From positions 3,643,318 through 3,707,317 of the forward strand of contig VUYV01000054.1 in NCBI GenBank assembly GCA_008711295.1: DNA of 64,000 bases, read 5' to 3'. The stretch comes from Anarhynchus alexandrinus. Its lineage: Eukaryota > Chordata > Aves > Charadriiformes > Charadriidae. The translations under genes were made by a program, and so were the position numbers. Shown in pieces: positions 25,651 to 37,048 of the stretch (position 1 is the stretch's first letter; every line of letters starts with the position of its first letter). The notes below the pieces were generated by a model, which had not been told where the DNA came from, ran no database searches, and saw only the letters and a program-made list of their open reading frames with translations.

Positions 25651-28495
25651 ACCAGCAGGGCTGGACTCTGCAGGCAACTCGATGGGACAGAGAGATCCAT
25701 CACCAAGACACCCATCCCTCTGCTCAGTCCTCCTGTTCCAAGGACAGGGGTCAGCATGAGACCACCTCATGTGTGAAGCCTCATACCAATGTCATGCCGA
25801 GTGGGTCCCACGTGAGCCAGTGGCTCCGTGAATTTGGAGATTGGAGCCTGTCCCTATGGGATGCGGTCAGTGATGTTTTGGATTCGGCTGGCCCATGAAA
25901 GGTGCCTTTTTTTGGGCAATGCCCCGGGCAGAGGGATTCAGGCGGTGTAGGAAGGGGCTGCCTGCAGGCACAGCTGCCTCTCATGGTGCCGGCGGGCGAT
26001 GCAAGCCAGGGCACCGCATCGCGTGATCTGGTTTGGCTGTACCTACCCGGTGGAAAATTCCTGCCCGTGGGCAACGTTCTTCTGCCTTTATTTTTAAGCA
26101 GTCCTCTGAGGACGCAGCTAACGCACAGAGATAATGGGTGCTGACAGGAGCCTGGCTGCTAATTGGTTTCTTTGCCTGGGCTTACGTGGTATTTGTAATT
26201 AAAGGAAGGTGGGAGGGAGGTTTGGTGGAGGAAGGGGACAAAAGCACGCAGATGTGATGGGAGACTGAGCTTGCAGAGGAGCTGGGGCTCTCTGAGGAGG
26301 TCACAGGAAGGGATGCTTACACTAAAAGTCAGCATCAAGATTACTCATACCCATGGCACCAGCGTGGGTGCCCTCCCAAGTCATCGGTGTGCCAGGGAGG
26401 CTGGGGACAGGATGTTCTCGCGTGTGGGATGGAGATCCAGACCCCACACAGTGTCAGAACTGATAACCATCCCTGTGTGGCAACAGTGCTGAGCACTGGG
26501 AGAGGTCACCTTACATTTGGGGCTGCTCATGGTGTTTCCCTGCAGTCTTGCAGAGGCTCTCTGCTCTTCCTTTTCACATCCTTCCCTTTCTCTTTTTCCC
26601 CTTATTTTTATGCAGCAGTAGTCACCACCCATGTTCCCAGAGCCCACCCAGTTGGGGTAGATGCTGTGCTGACCCTTTGCAAATGCAATCATTTATTTCC
26701 AAAGCTCTTTTTTTGCCCAAGCTGAATTTTCCACTGGGTAGCAAAGGTGTTTTGTTTGGCTCTTTGTTTACAAGGGGAAAATACACACCAGAAAAAAAAA
26801 ACAGTAGGAGTAGGTGAACTTTCAGCTTGAAGCTGTTTCACTTGCCATGAAGGAATGGTGCAGGTGTCTCAAGTCAAACACGTGCATGGGTCTTTGCAAG
26901 ATTAGATCTTGTCGTTTGTCTTCCTGAATGTGTAAATATGTCTGAGGGAAACCTTTGCCCTGGTGGCAACTCAGGATAGTTTCCAGCTTATCTCAAAAAG
27001 AAATCGTGAATAAAAATAGAAAGATTTAGATACACGAAACCCTCCAAAAGATGAAAACAATCTGTTTTAAAAAGGGATTTATTTAAAGCAAATCAGAGAG
27101 CAAGTGATATTAGGAGACCTGCAGAGATGCCGGACATCTGAAATCTCACGCTGGAAGATGTTACACAAATGACGGTAATTCAGGTGGGCCACCAGGTAAA
27201 GCCTAATTGTGGGTGATGCTGTTCCAAAAAGGGAGACACAATAAATGTTTTATATCAGGCTGTAAAGCCAGGGCTGTCCTCATGACTGTGGAGCTGCTTA
27301 TTGCTTGATGCTGGATATGCAGTCCCTGTCCAGAAGGGCTCACATCTGCAAACGAGGTGTACAGGCTGAGGAGCGCTTTGAACCCACATCTGCAAGCACT
27401 CATTTCCCTCTGCCCAGCACTGCTGGGATCAGAGGCACGGAGGGGCTCGGGGAAGGGGGCAGTGCGAGCAAGGCAGTGGCGAGCCGTGTCCGTGCCGATG
27501 AGCGTTAAGGCTGAAGGAGTTGGATCTCAAAACAGAGGCACAGTTCCCGGCTGGGCCGACCTTTCCCATTTCTCAGGGGTGTCGCTGGGGTGTTAACGGG
27601 GATGTAGGAGAGGCTGGCTGGGAGAAATCCAAGCGGTTGCTTTTCCCAGGCTCCCCAGCAGTGACGTATCTCTGCCCAGTCCCAGCCCTTCTGCCCAGTG
27701 TCCCACTCCGCTGCAGTGGCACGCCAGCGAGAAGATCCCCAGCAAAGCATTATCGTCAAGACGCAGGTGGTAGCCCCAGGCAACCTGCCATCTCGCTGAG
27801 TTGGCTGGCCCAGATATGAAAGATAACCAGAGATGGGACCTACCGACGCAGCAACTGCCACCCGAAAATGTGCTGGTGGGGAAAAGATGTGTTGGTAGGC
27901 CTGCAGAAACAGCCTCTCCGCCATCTGAGAGGATGCCTTCAGGTGCCATGCAGGGAAGATTTCCAGGCTGAGTTTTTCTGGGTAGCACAGTGCGGTGGCA
28001 GAGATGTGCAGTGTGTCTGTGCACGGCCCAGGGGAGGGCTGAAAATCTTCCTGCTCTACCTCTTCCTCCATCCCTGTCTGCCAGATGGTGTTGCAGCATC
28101 ATCTGCTGTACGAAGCGCAGTGTCCTGGAGCTGGACACTAGTGTCCTAGCGCCTGGATTTGCAAGTGATGCTCAGGGTTTGTGACTGACTCACACCCTGT
28201 TTCTCCGCATGGGTAAAGGGTTCATATACCACTTAGACAGTCTGGACTCCAGTACTTCATTCATCCCAGAGTGGCTGGTGTCACCTGAGCACCCCATGGC
28301 ACAGGGCAGAGGAAACCCAGGATTTAACCATCCCATCAACGGTTTGGAGACCTTCAGCATCTCTGGCAGGGCCACCAACTCTGCTTTAAATTAAGAGATG
28401 GGAAAGTTAAGCAGAGTTAAGAGGAGGGGAAGAAGAATTAAAAAAAAAATCGGATGGGGCCAGCCCTGTGCTGGAGATGGGAGGCAAATAGCCAG
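25651..28495. other. Intergenic; AT-rich stretch at about 26880-27260
   Basis: No gene seen. 26880-27260 is AT-rich (GGATTTATTTAAAGCAAATC, GACGGTAATTCAGG, GCCTAATTGTGG) and is a weak candidate conserved element. A perfect 14-bp palindrome GGACACTAGTGTCC lies at 28133-28146. Confidence 0.45.
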
Positions 28496-28497
28496 GT

Positions 28498-28515
28498 GAG
28501 GAGGAGGAGGAGGAG
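28498..28515. repeat. (GAG)6 microsatellite
   Basis: Six GAG units followed by purine-rich DNA. Confidence 0.85.
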
Positions 28516-28739
28516 AGGGAGGAAGGGGGTGGCTGGTCCCTGCCAGCTGCTTGGGTAATATCGGCTGTGGTCACATGCGGAGATCTGCTTTCGGCATAGC
28601 CTGCGTGTTTGCGCAGCTTGGGGAGGGGGGTGCGAAATCAGCTCCCACTTCCAGGAATCCTCCCAGCACAGGATACGCGTTGGGGAGCTGGTAAACATGA
28701 TACAACCGCTGGCCTGTAACTCAATCAGCTCCCTGCATT

Positions 28740-30330
28740 AGCTGCTCCCTGCCCGGGGACCTCGCTAGCCTGATGCCTTCTCGGGGCTGCCAGTGCATGA
28801 GACGGCATGTCCCGGCGCATGGGGCATTGCCAGCGGGGGGGTCAGGAGTGATGGGAAGCGTGGGGGGAGCTTGCACCAAAGGTCTGGGAGCAGAACAGCT
28901 TCTCCAGTGCAGGGAGGGGAATGGATATTCCTCGGATGCAGCCTGAGTCCAGCTGCTTCTTGCAAACCCTCGGCTCCCAAAGTCAGAAATAGCCACTTGG
29001 CCGAGGAGCAAACATCTCCCCGGACCTCCCCTTCCCCACCTCCCCATCGCGGCGGCCACGGGTAACAGCCTGCACCCATTCACAGATAACGGCAGCAATC
29101 CTGCGCCGGCTGCCAGCACGCCTCGACCTGCTCCTAATCTGCCCGCTTGCAAAAATACATCTCGCTTGGGCCTTTGCCCCCCTCCCTCCCTTCCTCCCTC
29201 CTTTCCCTGCCGCTTGGGAGAGCTTGTTTATTGCTGGGCACAGGGAAACCGTGACCTCCACTGCCTGCCATCCCCTCCGGCTCCCCGTCCCCTGGGGACA
29301 TGCGAGGGGACACCCGCTGCTGTGCGGGGGCGAAGGCAGGGCAGGGCGCCTGGGTCCTGATTTCGCCGTGTCCCCGGCTGCGAGAGGAGACCGAGGGGGT
29401 TGGGAAGGGGATTTCGCAATCACAACGAGTTATATTAATTAGACCAGTTGTTGGGCTTAGGGATGGTTTCTGCTGACAACCTCGACGCAGGGGCTGAGTG
29501 TGGATGAGCCCGAGCATGAGACCTGGGGAGGTAGGAATGGGGGTGAAATTAGTTAATATGGAGCATAACGCTGTGCAGGTGAGGATGGGGAAGATGAGCT
29601 CCTGCTGCTGCTTTGGGGCTTGTCTGAAGTGGCAGAGGAGGAGATGTCTGGGGACAAGGACACCACGAGGGTGAGATGCTCTCGGTGGGTGGTGACGGGC
29701 TCCCCATGGCGTGGGGGACCACTGTGCCCCCTGCACCCAGCCTGGCCTGCATGCAGCGGACAGCTTTGGATGAGAGGGGCAACGGGGTGGTCAGAGGGAT
29801 GGGAGAACCCAGGGGAGATAGGAAGACCTTGGCTGCTCTGGCTGGGCAAAGCAGGGAGCGTGAGGGGGAACACGGAGCCTGCCCCCTCCTGACCCCATCC
29901 CCAGGTCTTCAGCAAATTGGCCCCAGTCGATTTCTAAATATATTCTTCAGCTGAGACCGGGGAAGAACAGCATCTGGCGCTTTTTTTTTTCTTTTTTTTT
30001 TTTCCCCCAGCCCTCAGCTTAATTTCTTTCACAAAGGAGGACACAGCCAGAGGAGGCAGGGCCTGGCCGAGCAGCCCTCTGCGGGAAACAGGGTGGGTTT
30101 CGTGCCGCCCGCCGGTTTATTTGTATTTTTAGAGCGCGCCGCAGGCACGAGGTCACCGAAGTGAGTGAAATTCCACCCCGGAGTGGCTCCCCGTCCCCAT
30201 CCCACTCCTTGGGGACAGGCTGGAGTCAACAGCTGAGCCAGGGCTCAAGTGTCCCGGCCGTGGCGGTGCCCGTCTGAGGCGAGGGGTTTCGGGCAGCTGG
30301 GTGCTGGGGCTCTGGGTGGAAGATCTGGGG
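28740..30330. other. GC-rich, moderately CpG-rich stretch
   Basis: CpG words concentrate at 29040-29130 and 30095-30160 (CGCGGCGGCCACGG; GAGCGCGCCGCAGGCACGAGG). T-rich blocks lie at 29980-30003. No promoter, exon or RNA gene can be named. Confidence 0.35.
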
Positions 30331-31223
30331 GACCAGCGAGGTGGTGGGCAGAGGGCAGCCCTCCTGCTGTTATCACACTGAGAAGAGTCTCCTGGCAGCG
30401 AGGGTCTGGCTGGGCCGTGCTGGAGAGCCCTGTCCCGGGGTGGCACAGGGGAAGTTGTTGCAAGTTATCTCAGCGGGGGATTCGTTTGGCGGGACGATGG
30501 GTGCCTTCCCCCAAGGGAGCTGGGGGTGTGGGGGTGCTGAGACGAGACTGGGACAAACTGGGGAGGGGTGGGAAGCTCGAATACACCGAGGAGGAGGCCA
30601 GGGTGTACCATGCTTGCTCGATGGAGGGATGAGTTGACAACATGGTGAGTCAAAAGCTGAGGCAGTGGGGGGAAAACTAGCAAACGGGAGTATGCGGGGG
30701 CTTAAAATGGCACAGCACATCTCCTCAGGAACACACTTCGGGTGTCTTCTTCATCATCTCCGGCAACAACTGATGCAAGTGAAGCATCCCGCCAGGGCTT
30801 GGGCTCGACAGCCAGTGAGTCAGGCGGGCGGGAGTCCCACCTCTTGAATCACCGCTGGCAGCGCTGCTGGACGGACGCAGCCTCGGCACCCGGCGCTCCC
30901 CCTGCCCCCTTTCACTTGCAAAGGGTGACGGAGTCACAGTCCCCGTGGGGTGGTTACAGGGGAAGATCGTCACTGTATGAGCTAAACTTGAAATAAAGAG
31001 AGAAACTGTCCCCTGGGATGCTGACCCCACCGGAAAGGGTAGTGAGAGATGCTCCCAGAAAGCGCAGAAAGTGTCAGATCCTCGATTTAAGGCAACCAAT
31101 TTGCATAGCAATTCGGACAAGACGTGCTGAGAGTTGTTGTTTGAGACCTGCTCCCTGTGAGTTGTGAAACATCTTCCTCTGCTTTTTGAGGTGATCTTCT
31201 AGGAGACGGTTTTCCCTGCTTGA
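30331..31223. other. Intergenic, no gene seen
   Basis: A perfect octamer ATTTGCAT (31099-31106) lies in a short AT-rich stretch ATTTAAGGCAACCAATTTGC. Nothing else recognised. Confidence 0.5.
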
Positions 31224-31285
31224 GTTACCCAAATGCTTGGCGTTACCCAAATGCTTGGCATCACCCAAATGCTTGGCATCACCCA
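31224..31285. repeat. Minisatellite, 18-bp unit, 3.4 copies
   Basis: Units start at 31224, 31242 and 31260, with a partial one at 31278; the core is ACCCAAATGCTTGGC. The first two are identical and the third differs by two transitions (GTT to ATC). Because 18 is divisible by three, it reads as a repeated hexapeptide (GNAKHL/GDAKHL) on the minus strand, a by-product and not evidence of coding. Confidence 0.92.
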
Positions 31286-34005
31286 GTTCACCGCACCCAG
31301 CGGTGATCATGTACGCAGGGGGCCAGTTGCTTTCACCTGGAGACACATACAATGATGGGAGTCAGTAGAAACAACATTCAAATCGCGGCATGAACCTCAA
31401 AGGTAGTGATGAGGAGCCCTGCGTGAGGGAGTCGAACCCCAGGAGAAGGGGATGCAAAGCACTGGTATTCTCGGTGGAAACGCGGCACAGCTTTTGGCTG
31501 CCAGGGCTGCTGTGTGGCACTTTGTGGGCTTGCATCAGGGAATAACATACCCTGTTATGCGTGGGCTGTTGTTTCGTTAGCCTGCCCTTTGATCTCGGAC
31601 GTGGAGACTCTTTTCTGAGAGGTCTTTCCCTGGGGTGGTGGCACAGGATGATGATTTGGGGAGAGGGTGGCCTGGCTCTGCCAGGCAGGAGAGTGGGTAA
31701 GGGATGCTCATGGGTGTGCTGAGCCCCTTCTACCTGTCCATGCTGAGAGCAAGGGCTCCCCTCCCCCCTGTGCCCACACCTTGCCTCAAACACACTACAG
31801 GTTTGGGGTGACTTCTTCCCTCTAATGCACAGGCCAGTGCATGCCTGCTCCTCCCGGGTGCCATTCTGCCAGCCCACGGCCCGGCTCTGGGGCAGCCCCT
31901 CGGTTTGTTTTTTTTTTTTTTCCCCAGACCTTCTTCTCAGAGATTCATCCTCTTGGTTTCCAAAGCAGGCTGTTTCCCCTAATAGCAAGCGCCCAGCTAC
32001 CAGCAGCCGGAGGCTCACTTGCTTCCCCTTATGCACGAAACTTTCCACTTGTGCTTTTCATCTTTCCAGCCGAGGAAAGCGCCTGCTGTCCCCAGTCTCT
32101 CGCCTGCAGAAGCGTGCGGGAAACGTCTGCCCTCCTGTGTTCAAAGTCCCCTCCAAAGAGAAGCCAAGGGTGCGCTGACCTCACGGAGTAAATATTTTCC
32201 ATGACATCTCCTTCCAGCATCTCCTTTCGGGTTCTGTACCTAGAGCTGACCTGGCTCCGGGTTTGGAGCCAGCCGGCCTGAGCTCCGCCGGTGCGGGGGA
32301 ACAGGGCTGGATTCTGGCCTCTCCTTGCTTCCCTACATGTCCCTATGCAATGTCACTGTAAATTAACAGCATGAAGGTTTCATGACCCCTCTGCACCCCT
32401 CCCCCCGCCCCCATCCAAGGACTCTGCTGGCAAGGGAGGTGGCTCATGGGCCAGCGCTGCTCCCCATAGACACCAAGTCCCGCTGGCTTGCTGTGATGGT
32501 TTCTCCAACACCTCCTCTCGCCCGCTCACAGCTAAAACGCGCTTGTGGTTATGGGCTGCTGCCAAGCCAGCTGGGATGCTGGAGGCAGCAGCCTTAGAGC
32601 AGGCGCGAAGCATCCACAGGCCAGAGGTGGGATGCAGGGAGGTTGTTTTAAACTGGGAGCAACTTGTCAGCAGGCAAAGGAGGGGACGTTTATTGGCTCC
32701 GTATCCTTGCTGCTGGCCCAGCTGAATGAGAAGGGGAGGATGAGCCACAAGGTATTTTCCACCTCCAGCCTCTCACTTGTCTTGCTGGGTTTTTCCCCTA
32801 CAGACGCCTTCCCCCAACAGCACTCTTCTTGAGGGGACAGTCACATCTGGTGCCGATCCCCGGCGAGTCCTGGCAGCTGGATTTACAAGGCAGGTATTGC
32901 AGAGCTCAGGGTTCTTCATGGTCGAGGTCTGTTTTATTTGCAACTACAAAAAGTCGGTGGCTTTTCCCCATCTATGGTTTGCTGAGAGGAGATGCTGTGG
33001 CCATTCTCCCACCAGGGGCTTTTCAAACCACATGTTATTTCCCAGGCCCAGCGTGGTCTCCTGAAGGGGACTGGACCATTTCATGCTGCTGCATATAGGA
33101 TTGGACCCCTTAGGACTGAATTCCTACCAAACCCCTCTTGTGGAACAGGGAGAAGACACAATATGCAGCCAGAAATAATGCCAAGCGTGTGGCACACACC
33201 AGGAGGTGTCAAAAAATGCTCATGTCGGCCTCACAGGCAGCCCTGGGCCTTCTGCATCAGCCATGTAGGGAAAATTACCCAAACAATTTGCTGTGGGCAT
33301 TTCAGACCCCTGTATTTCTAGGGCCAGGTCTCACCCTACAGCAAAAGTGCCTCTGCAGGTGAGGCAAGGAGCACAGCTATGCTCTTCCTCCTGGTAGCTT
33401 CTCCCCAGTTTGTATAAGAGAGACCAGTGTTTCCCAGTTCTGCATGGGAGAAGTGCCGTTCTCATCTATAGGGTTATTCGTGCTAGAGAGAAAATGAATA
33501 TTAAATGTCTGTTAACCTGGGTGTTTTTAGGAGTTCTTTTTTGGCTTTTTAGCAAGCTCTATTGTTTTGAACAGATCTCTTTTTGGCAGCCAGGGAAGTG
33601 TTTACCACTTGCTCCACAGCTTGCCTGGTGGTATCTTAACAGGAATGCTTAAGGATGTAGTTGAGTGCTTGGCTGGACCAGCCTGTGACTTCCAGATATT
33701 GTCCTGCACCTGCTGCAGAGCAAGTGGTGGACCTTCTCCCTCCATCCCATGCTCTTGAAGAAATGTGGTGTGTGTAAGTGTGTGGTGCTCAGCACTCCCT
33801 TATGGCTGCAAACCACAGCGCTCTTGCACTGAAGCATCAAACGCGCAGGCTGATTTCGATGAACTGGAAAAGAGGGTGACCTCATTTGCCCGTGCACTGA
33901 AGATGCACATGTCACTGGCATATTTTTGCACCTTTTTTTGTCTGCTCCTTGGAGGAGATATGTGTCCTTGCAAGTGCTGCGCTCCTCCTTGCAGATACCA
34001 GGGTG
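31286..34005. other. Intergenic, no gene seen
   Basis: A 228-codon minus-strand frame (31362-32048) has no family resemblance. A T-rich run lies at 31908-31922. No transposon recognised. Confidence 0.5.
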
Positions 34006-34047
34006 GATCTGTCTATGGATCACCTGTCTATGGATCACCTGTCTATG
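34006..34047. repeat. Tandem repeat, 15-bp unit, at the edge of a CR1 piece
   Basis: GATCACCTGTCTATG occurs twice exactly (34018-34032, 34033-34047) after a 12-base copy lacking ACC (34006-34017). The last unit runs straight into GGCAGGGGGG of the CR1 piece. Confidence 0.9.
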
Positions 34048-34122
34048 GCAGGGGGGTTGGAACTCGATGATCTTCAAGGTCCTTTCCAACCTAAACCATT
34101 CTATGCTTCTATGATTCTGTGA
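34048..34122 (+). mobile_element. CR1 LINE 3'-end fragment
   Basis: About 75 bases matching the CR1 3' end: GGGGGGTTGGAACTCGATGA, TTCAAGGTCCTTTCCAACC, then a degraded ATTCTATG-type tail. CR1 copies are nearly always 5'-truncated in birds; this one lacks any ORF. Confidence 0.9.
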
Positions 34123-36762
34123 TCTCCGCTCCTGGGATAACGTGAAGGCTGTTACAGCGCGTCCCACCTCAAGGTGACAGCTCAGTGTCAAGGAAATGGC
34201 TCTCTGCTGGAAGTGCCTGCCTGTTGGACATGACAGGCTTTTTGGGGGGGTGTATTGCATCATATGTCAGAGATTGACACTGGATGTATAAATCTTGGCT
34301 TTCCTGGAGGCCTGGGTCTTCCCTGGGGCTGCTGCTCTGTCTCCTCGCATTTCTGGGGAGAGGAAGCTGCGGCTAACCTCACTGCGAACACAAATTAGTT
34401 GGGTTTTGTTGCTTTTTGGGTTGGGTGGTGGTTTTTTTTTTAGTTTTGTGTGTTCAGTTTGAACAATAAAACATCTGTTCCTGAGCCCCGCAGCTGGACC
34501 AAAATGAAATGACGTTAGCATCAATTATCCTCGGGGATGGGGAGGCTGACGGGAGAATGGCGCAGATTTCCTTAACGCTGAATAACAAATGAGAACAACA
34601 GCTTGGCTAGGTGGCTCGCGTTCCCGGAGAGTCTCCAAACAACCCTCCTGCTCAAGCCCTCACATTGGGGACACCCGCTATTGTCCACCGCTGCTCCAGG
34701 TACCAAGCATCAGCTGGGGGGTGAGTACAGCCATCAGAGTAAGACCCATTTTTGGTGCATGGGCTTATGGATACTGAAGTGGCAGAGATTTTTCTAAATG
34801 CATCCGCCCAATACAAATACCCTGATACAAAATCAAAGTGCTTTTTTTTTTTTGGGAGGGGTGGTGGGGAACAGGACTGCAGGGCTGGATGTGCACCCAC
34901 CTCCCATGGGGCCAGCACGGAGAGCCCCAGCTGGGACATCATCTGTGGTGGGTGCAGGCAGCCAGCCTGGAGCAAAGCTGGGGTTCACAGCGGGATGGGA
35001 TGATGCAGAATCACGTTCCCTGGGTACAGAAAGGGGCTATTAACGGGGAGAAGGAGGGGGGAGCGATGGAGCACAATGGCTCTGATTTGTTGGCAGTCGA
35101 GACCTGCAGATCCTGGCAGCACCTCAAAGCAGCTGTGAAGTGCCAGTCGGTGGCGATGCTTCGGCGCGTGATGCGGGCGCCTGACCCTGGTGTAAGGCTG
35201 GGACACGGGCTGCCCGGTGGGGAGGGCACTGACACGGCTTCTCCTCTCTGGGGCCCTGCAGAGGAAACCCAAGCATGCTTGTGATGGGCTGAGTGCTCCA
35301 GGGACACGGTGGCTTTGCTTTCCAGGGCTCTCCCCAAACCCATCTGCCTTGCTAGCCATGTTCGGGTAAATTTTACCTCTTATAGGACTCGGGTTGCCTT
35401 TCTGGCTAGAGTTGGGTACGTGCAGCCACCACTGTGGACAGGGTGGTGTCAAGCTCCAAGCCAAGGAGGGGCATGCGGATACTATGAGTATGCAGCACCA
35501 CCACCCCCCACCACCCCACCCCCCCCAAAAATACCTTCCAGTTCCATCCTGAACAAGCTCACTACAAGAAGGTTATTTCCCCACATCCCCGTAGCACGGA
35601 GAAAAACCACGACTGTGGGAAAACTCAAGAAAATTATCTGGGAGTAGCATTTTTATGAGTGATCTGCTTTATACCTGCGCAGCCAGATGCCTGAATAACT
35701 TAACGCAGGCTTTAGGGAATAATTTGGGCTGCTGCAATTTTGAAGCCTCTAAAATAGCTTTCCTGCTCCTCGGGGAGCTGTGAATTTTTAGGCCTGACAG
35801 CTTCCAGCGCCCCGCGGGTGAGGTACAGCTGCTCATTGCAGAGGAGCCCCCCCATGGGGCAGGGCTGGGACAAAAAGGGGCTTATGGGGCTCACTAACTC
35901 AAGTGCTGCTCGTCGTGATTTTTGGAAGGAAGGTGAGTGCTCGGGGTGAGCAGCAGGGGAGAAAGAGCCCGTTTGAGAATAACAGCTTGTTCTGAAAAAC
36001 CTGACAGCATCAAGCACCCATTTCATCTGGCTTCTTTCTTGAATGTCACGGGTACCACCATGGGACAGCGTGTCTGTGACGGGCACATGTCCTGGGCTCT
36101 TTTGCTGTGTGTCTGCACACCTGGGTGCACTCCAGCACTGTGGCTTTCGCGGGAGCATCACCCACATCACCCAGCAAAGACACTGCTGAGAAAACCCCCT
36201 TTCTCGCTTGCCCGAGCTGTTTTACTCTAATCCCTTATTGCCTTTGGCCTCCAGTCTCAGTTATATCAACAAGCCACACTGGGCCAAAACCACCCCAGGT
36301 GGCACATCTGATGTGCATCGCCTCTCTGCTCTGAATCTGGGCCCTGTGGGCGCTCCTGCCCTGGCCTCTCCTACCGGAAAATGGAGTCCAGTCGGGAAAA
36401 TCCCCCAAATCTTCACTCAGAATAGATTTGGCAGAATTAGGAGGAAAAGTAAAGGAAGCTTTATCTTTAAAAAAAAAAATCACTTTGTCCCAAAGGAACA
36501 GAACTTACCCCAGTATGTCTATGTTTTGTTATTTTATGTACTGTACTTCAGCCTGTTTTCTCAAGCCTTACAAAAATGAGTGTGTCGTCATTCTGTTTGC
36601 CTGTCCCTTCCCTCAGTAACATGCTGGCTGATTTCGGGTAGGTCTGGCATGAATTCACCGCCCCAGTATTCAGGTCTTACTGGCTGTATGAAAATAGGTG
36701 CTGGTGCTGGAAGCTGGGTTGATCTCTTGCAGGGAGGGAAAGGCTTGTTGGGTCTCTGGTTT
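34123..36762. other. Intergenic; candidate element at about 35640-35800
   Basis: T/G-rich tract at 34401-34450; C-rich (CCA)n stretch at 35493-35527. The 35640-35800 stretch is AT-leaning with GAATAACTTAACGC, GGAATAATTTGGGC and CTAAAATAGC, resembling conserved non-coding DNA. No gene recognised. Confidence 0.45.
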
Positions 36763-37048
36763 CATAGAATCATAGAATGGTTTAGGTTGGAAGGGACCTT
36801 GAAGATCATTAAGTTCCAACCCCCCTGCCATAGGGCACCTCCCACTAGACCAGGTTGCCCAAGGCCACGTCCAGCCTGGCCTTGAACACCTCCAGGGATG
36901 GGGCCTCAACAACCTCTCTGGGCAACCTGTTCCAGTGCCTTACCACCCTTAAAGTGAAAAACTTCTTCCTAATGTTTAATCTAAACCTGCCTTCTTCCAG
37001 TTTATAGCCATTCCCCCTTGTCCTATCACTACATGCCCTAGTAAAAAG
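36763..37048 (-). mobile_element. CR1 LINE 3'-end fragment, young-looking
   Basis: Reverse-oriented, 5'-truncated CR1: the + strand begins with the complement of the ATTCTATG tail and ends at CTAGTAAAAAG. It matches the copy at 51830-52110 over 281 positions with 7 differences by my count. No reverse transcriptase remains. Confidence 0.95.

Noticed and set aside
31224..31285. Regularly spaced repeats considered as CRISPR-like
   Set aside because: Contiguous tandem units with no spacers in a vertebrate genome; a minisatellite.
31362..32048. 228-codon minus-strand frame
   Set aside because: No recognisable domain and no promoter or splice support; composition is that of surrounding GC-rich DNA.
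33765..34070. Frame ending in a VYGSP repeat
   Set aside because: The repeat part is the 15-bp tandem array beside CR1; the rest matches nothing known to me.
36670..36912. Minus-strand frame with the same peptide as the + frame at 51966
   Set aside because: Both are CR1 3'-region by-products, not a duplicated gene.
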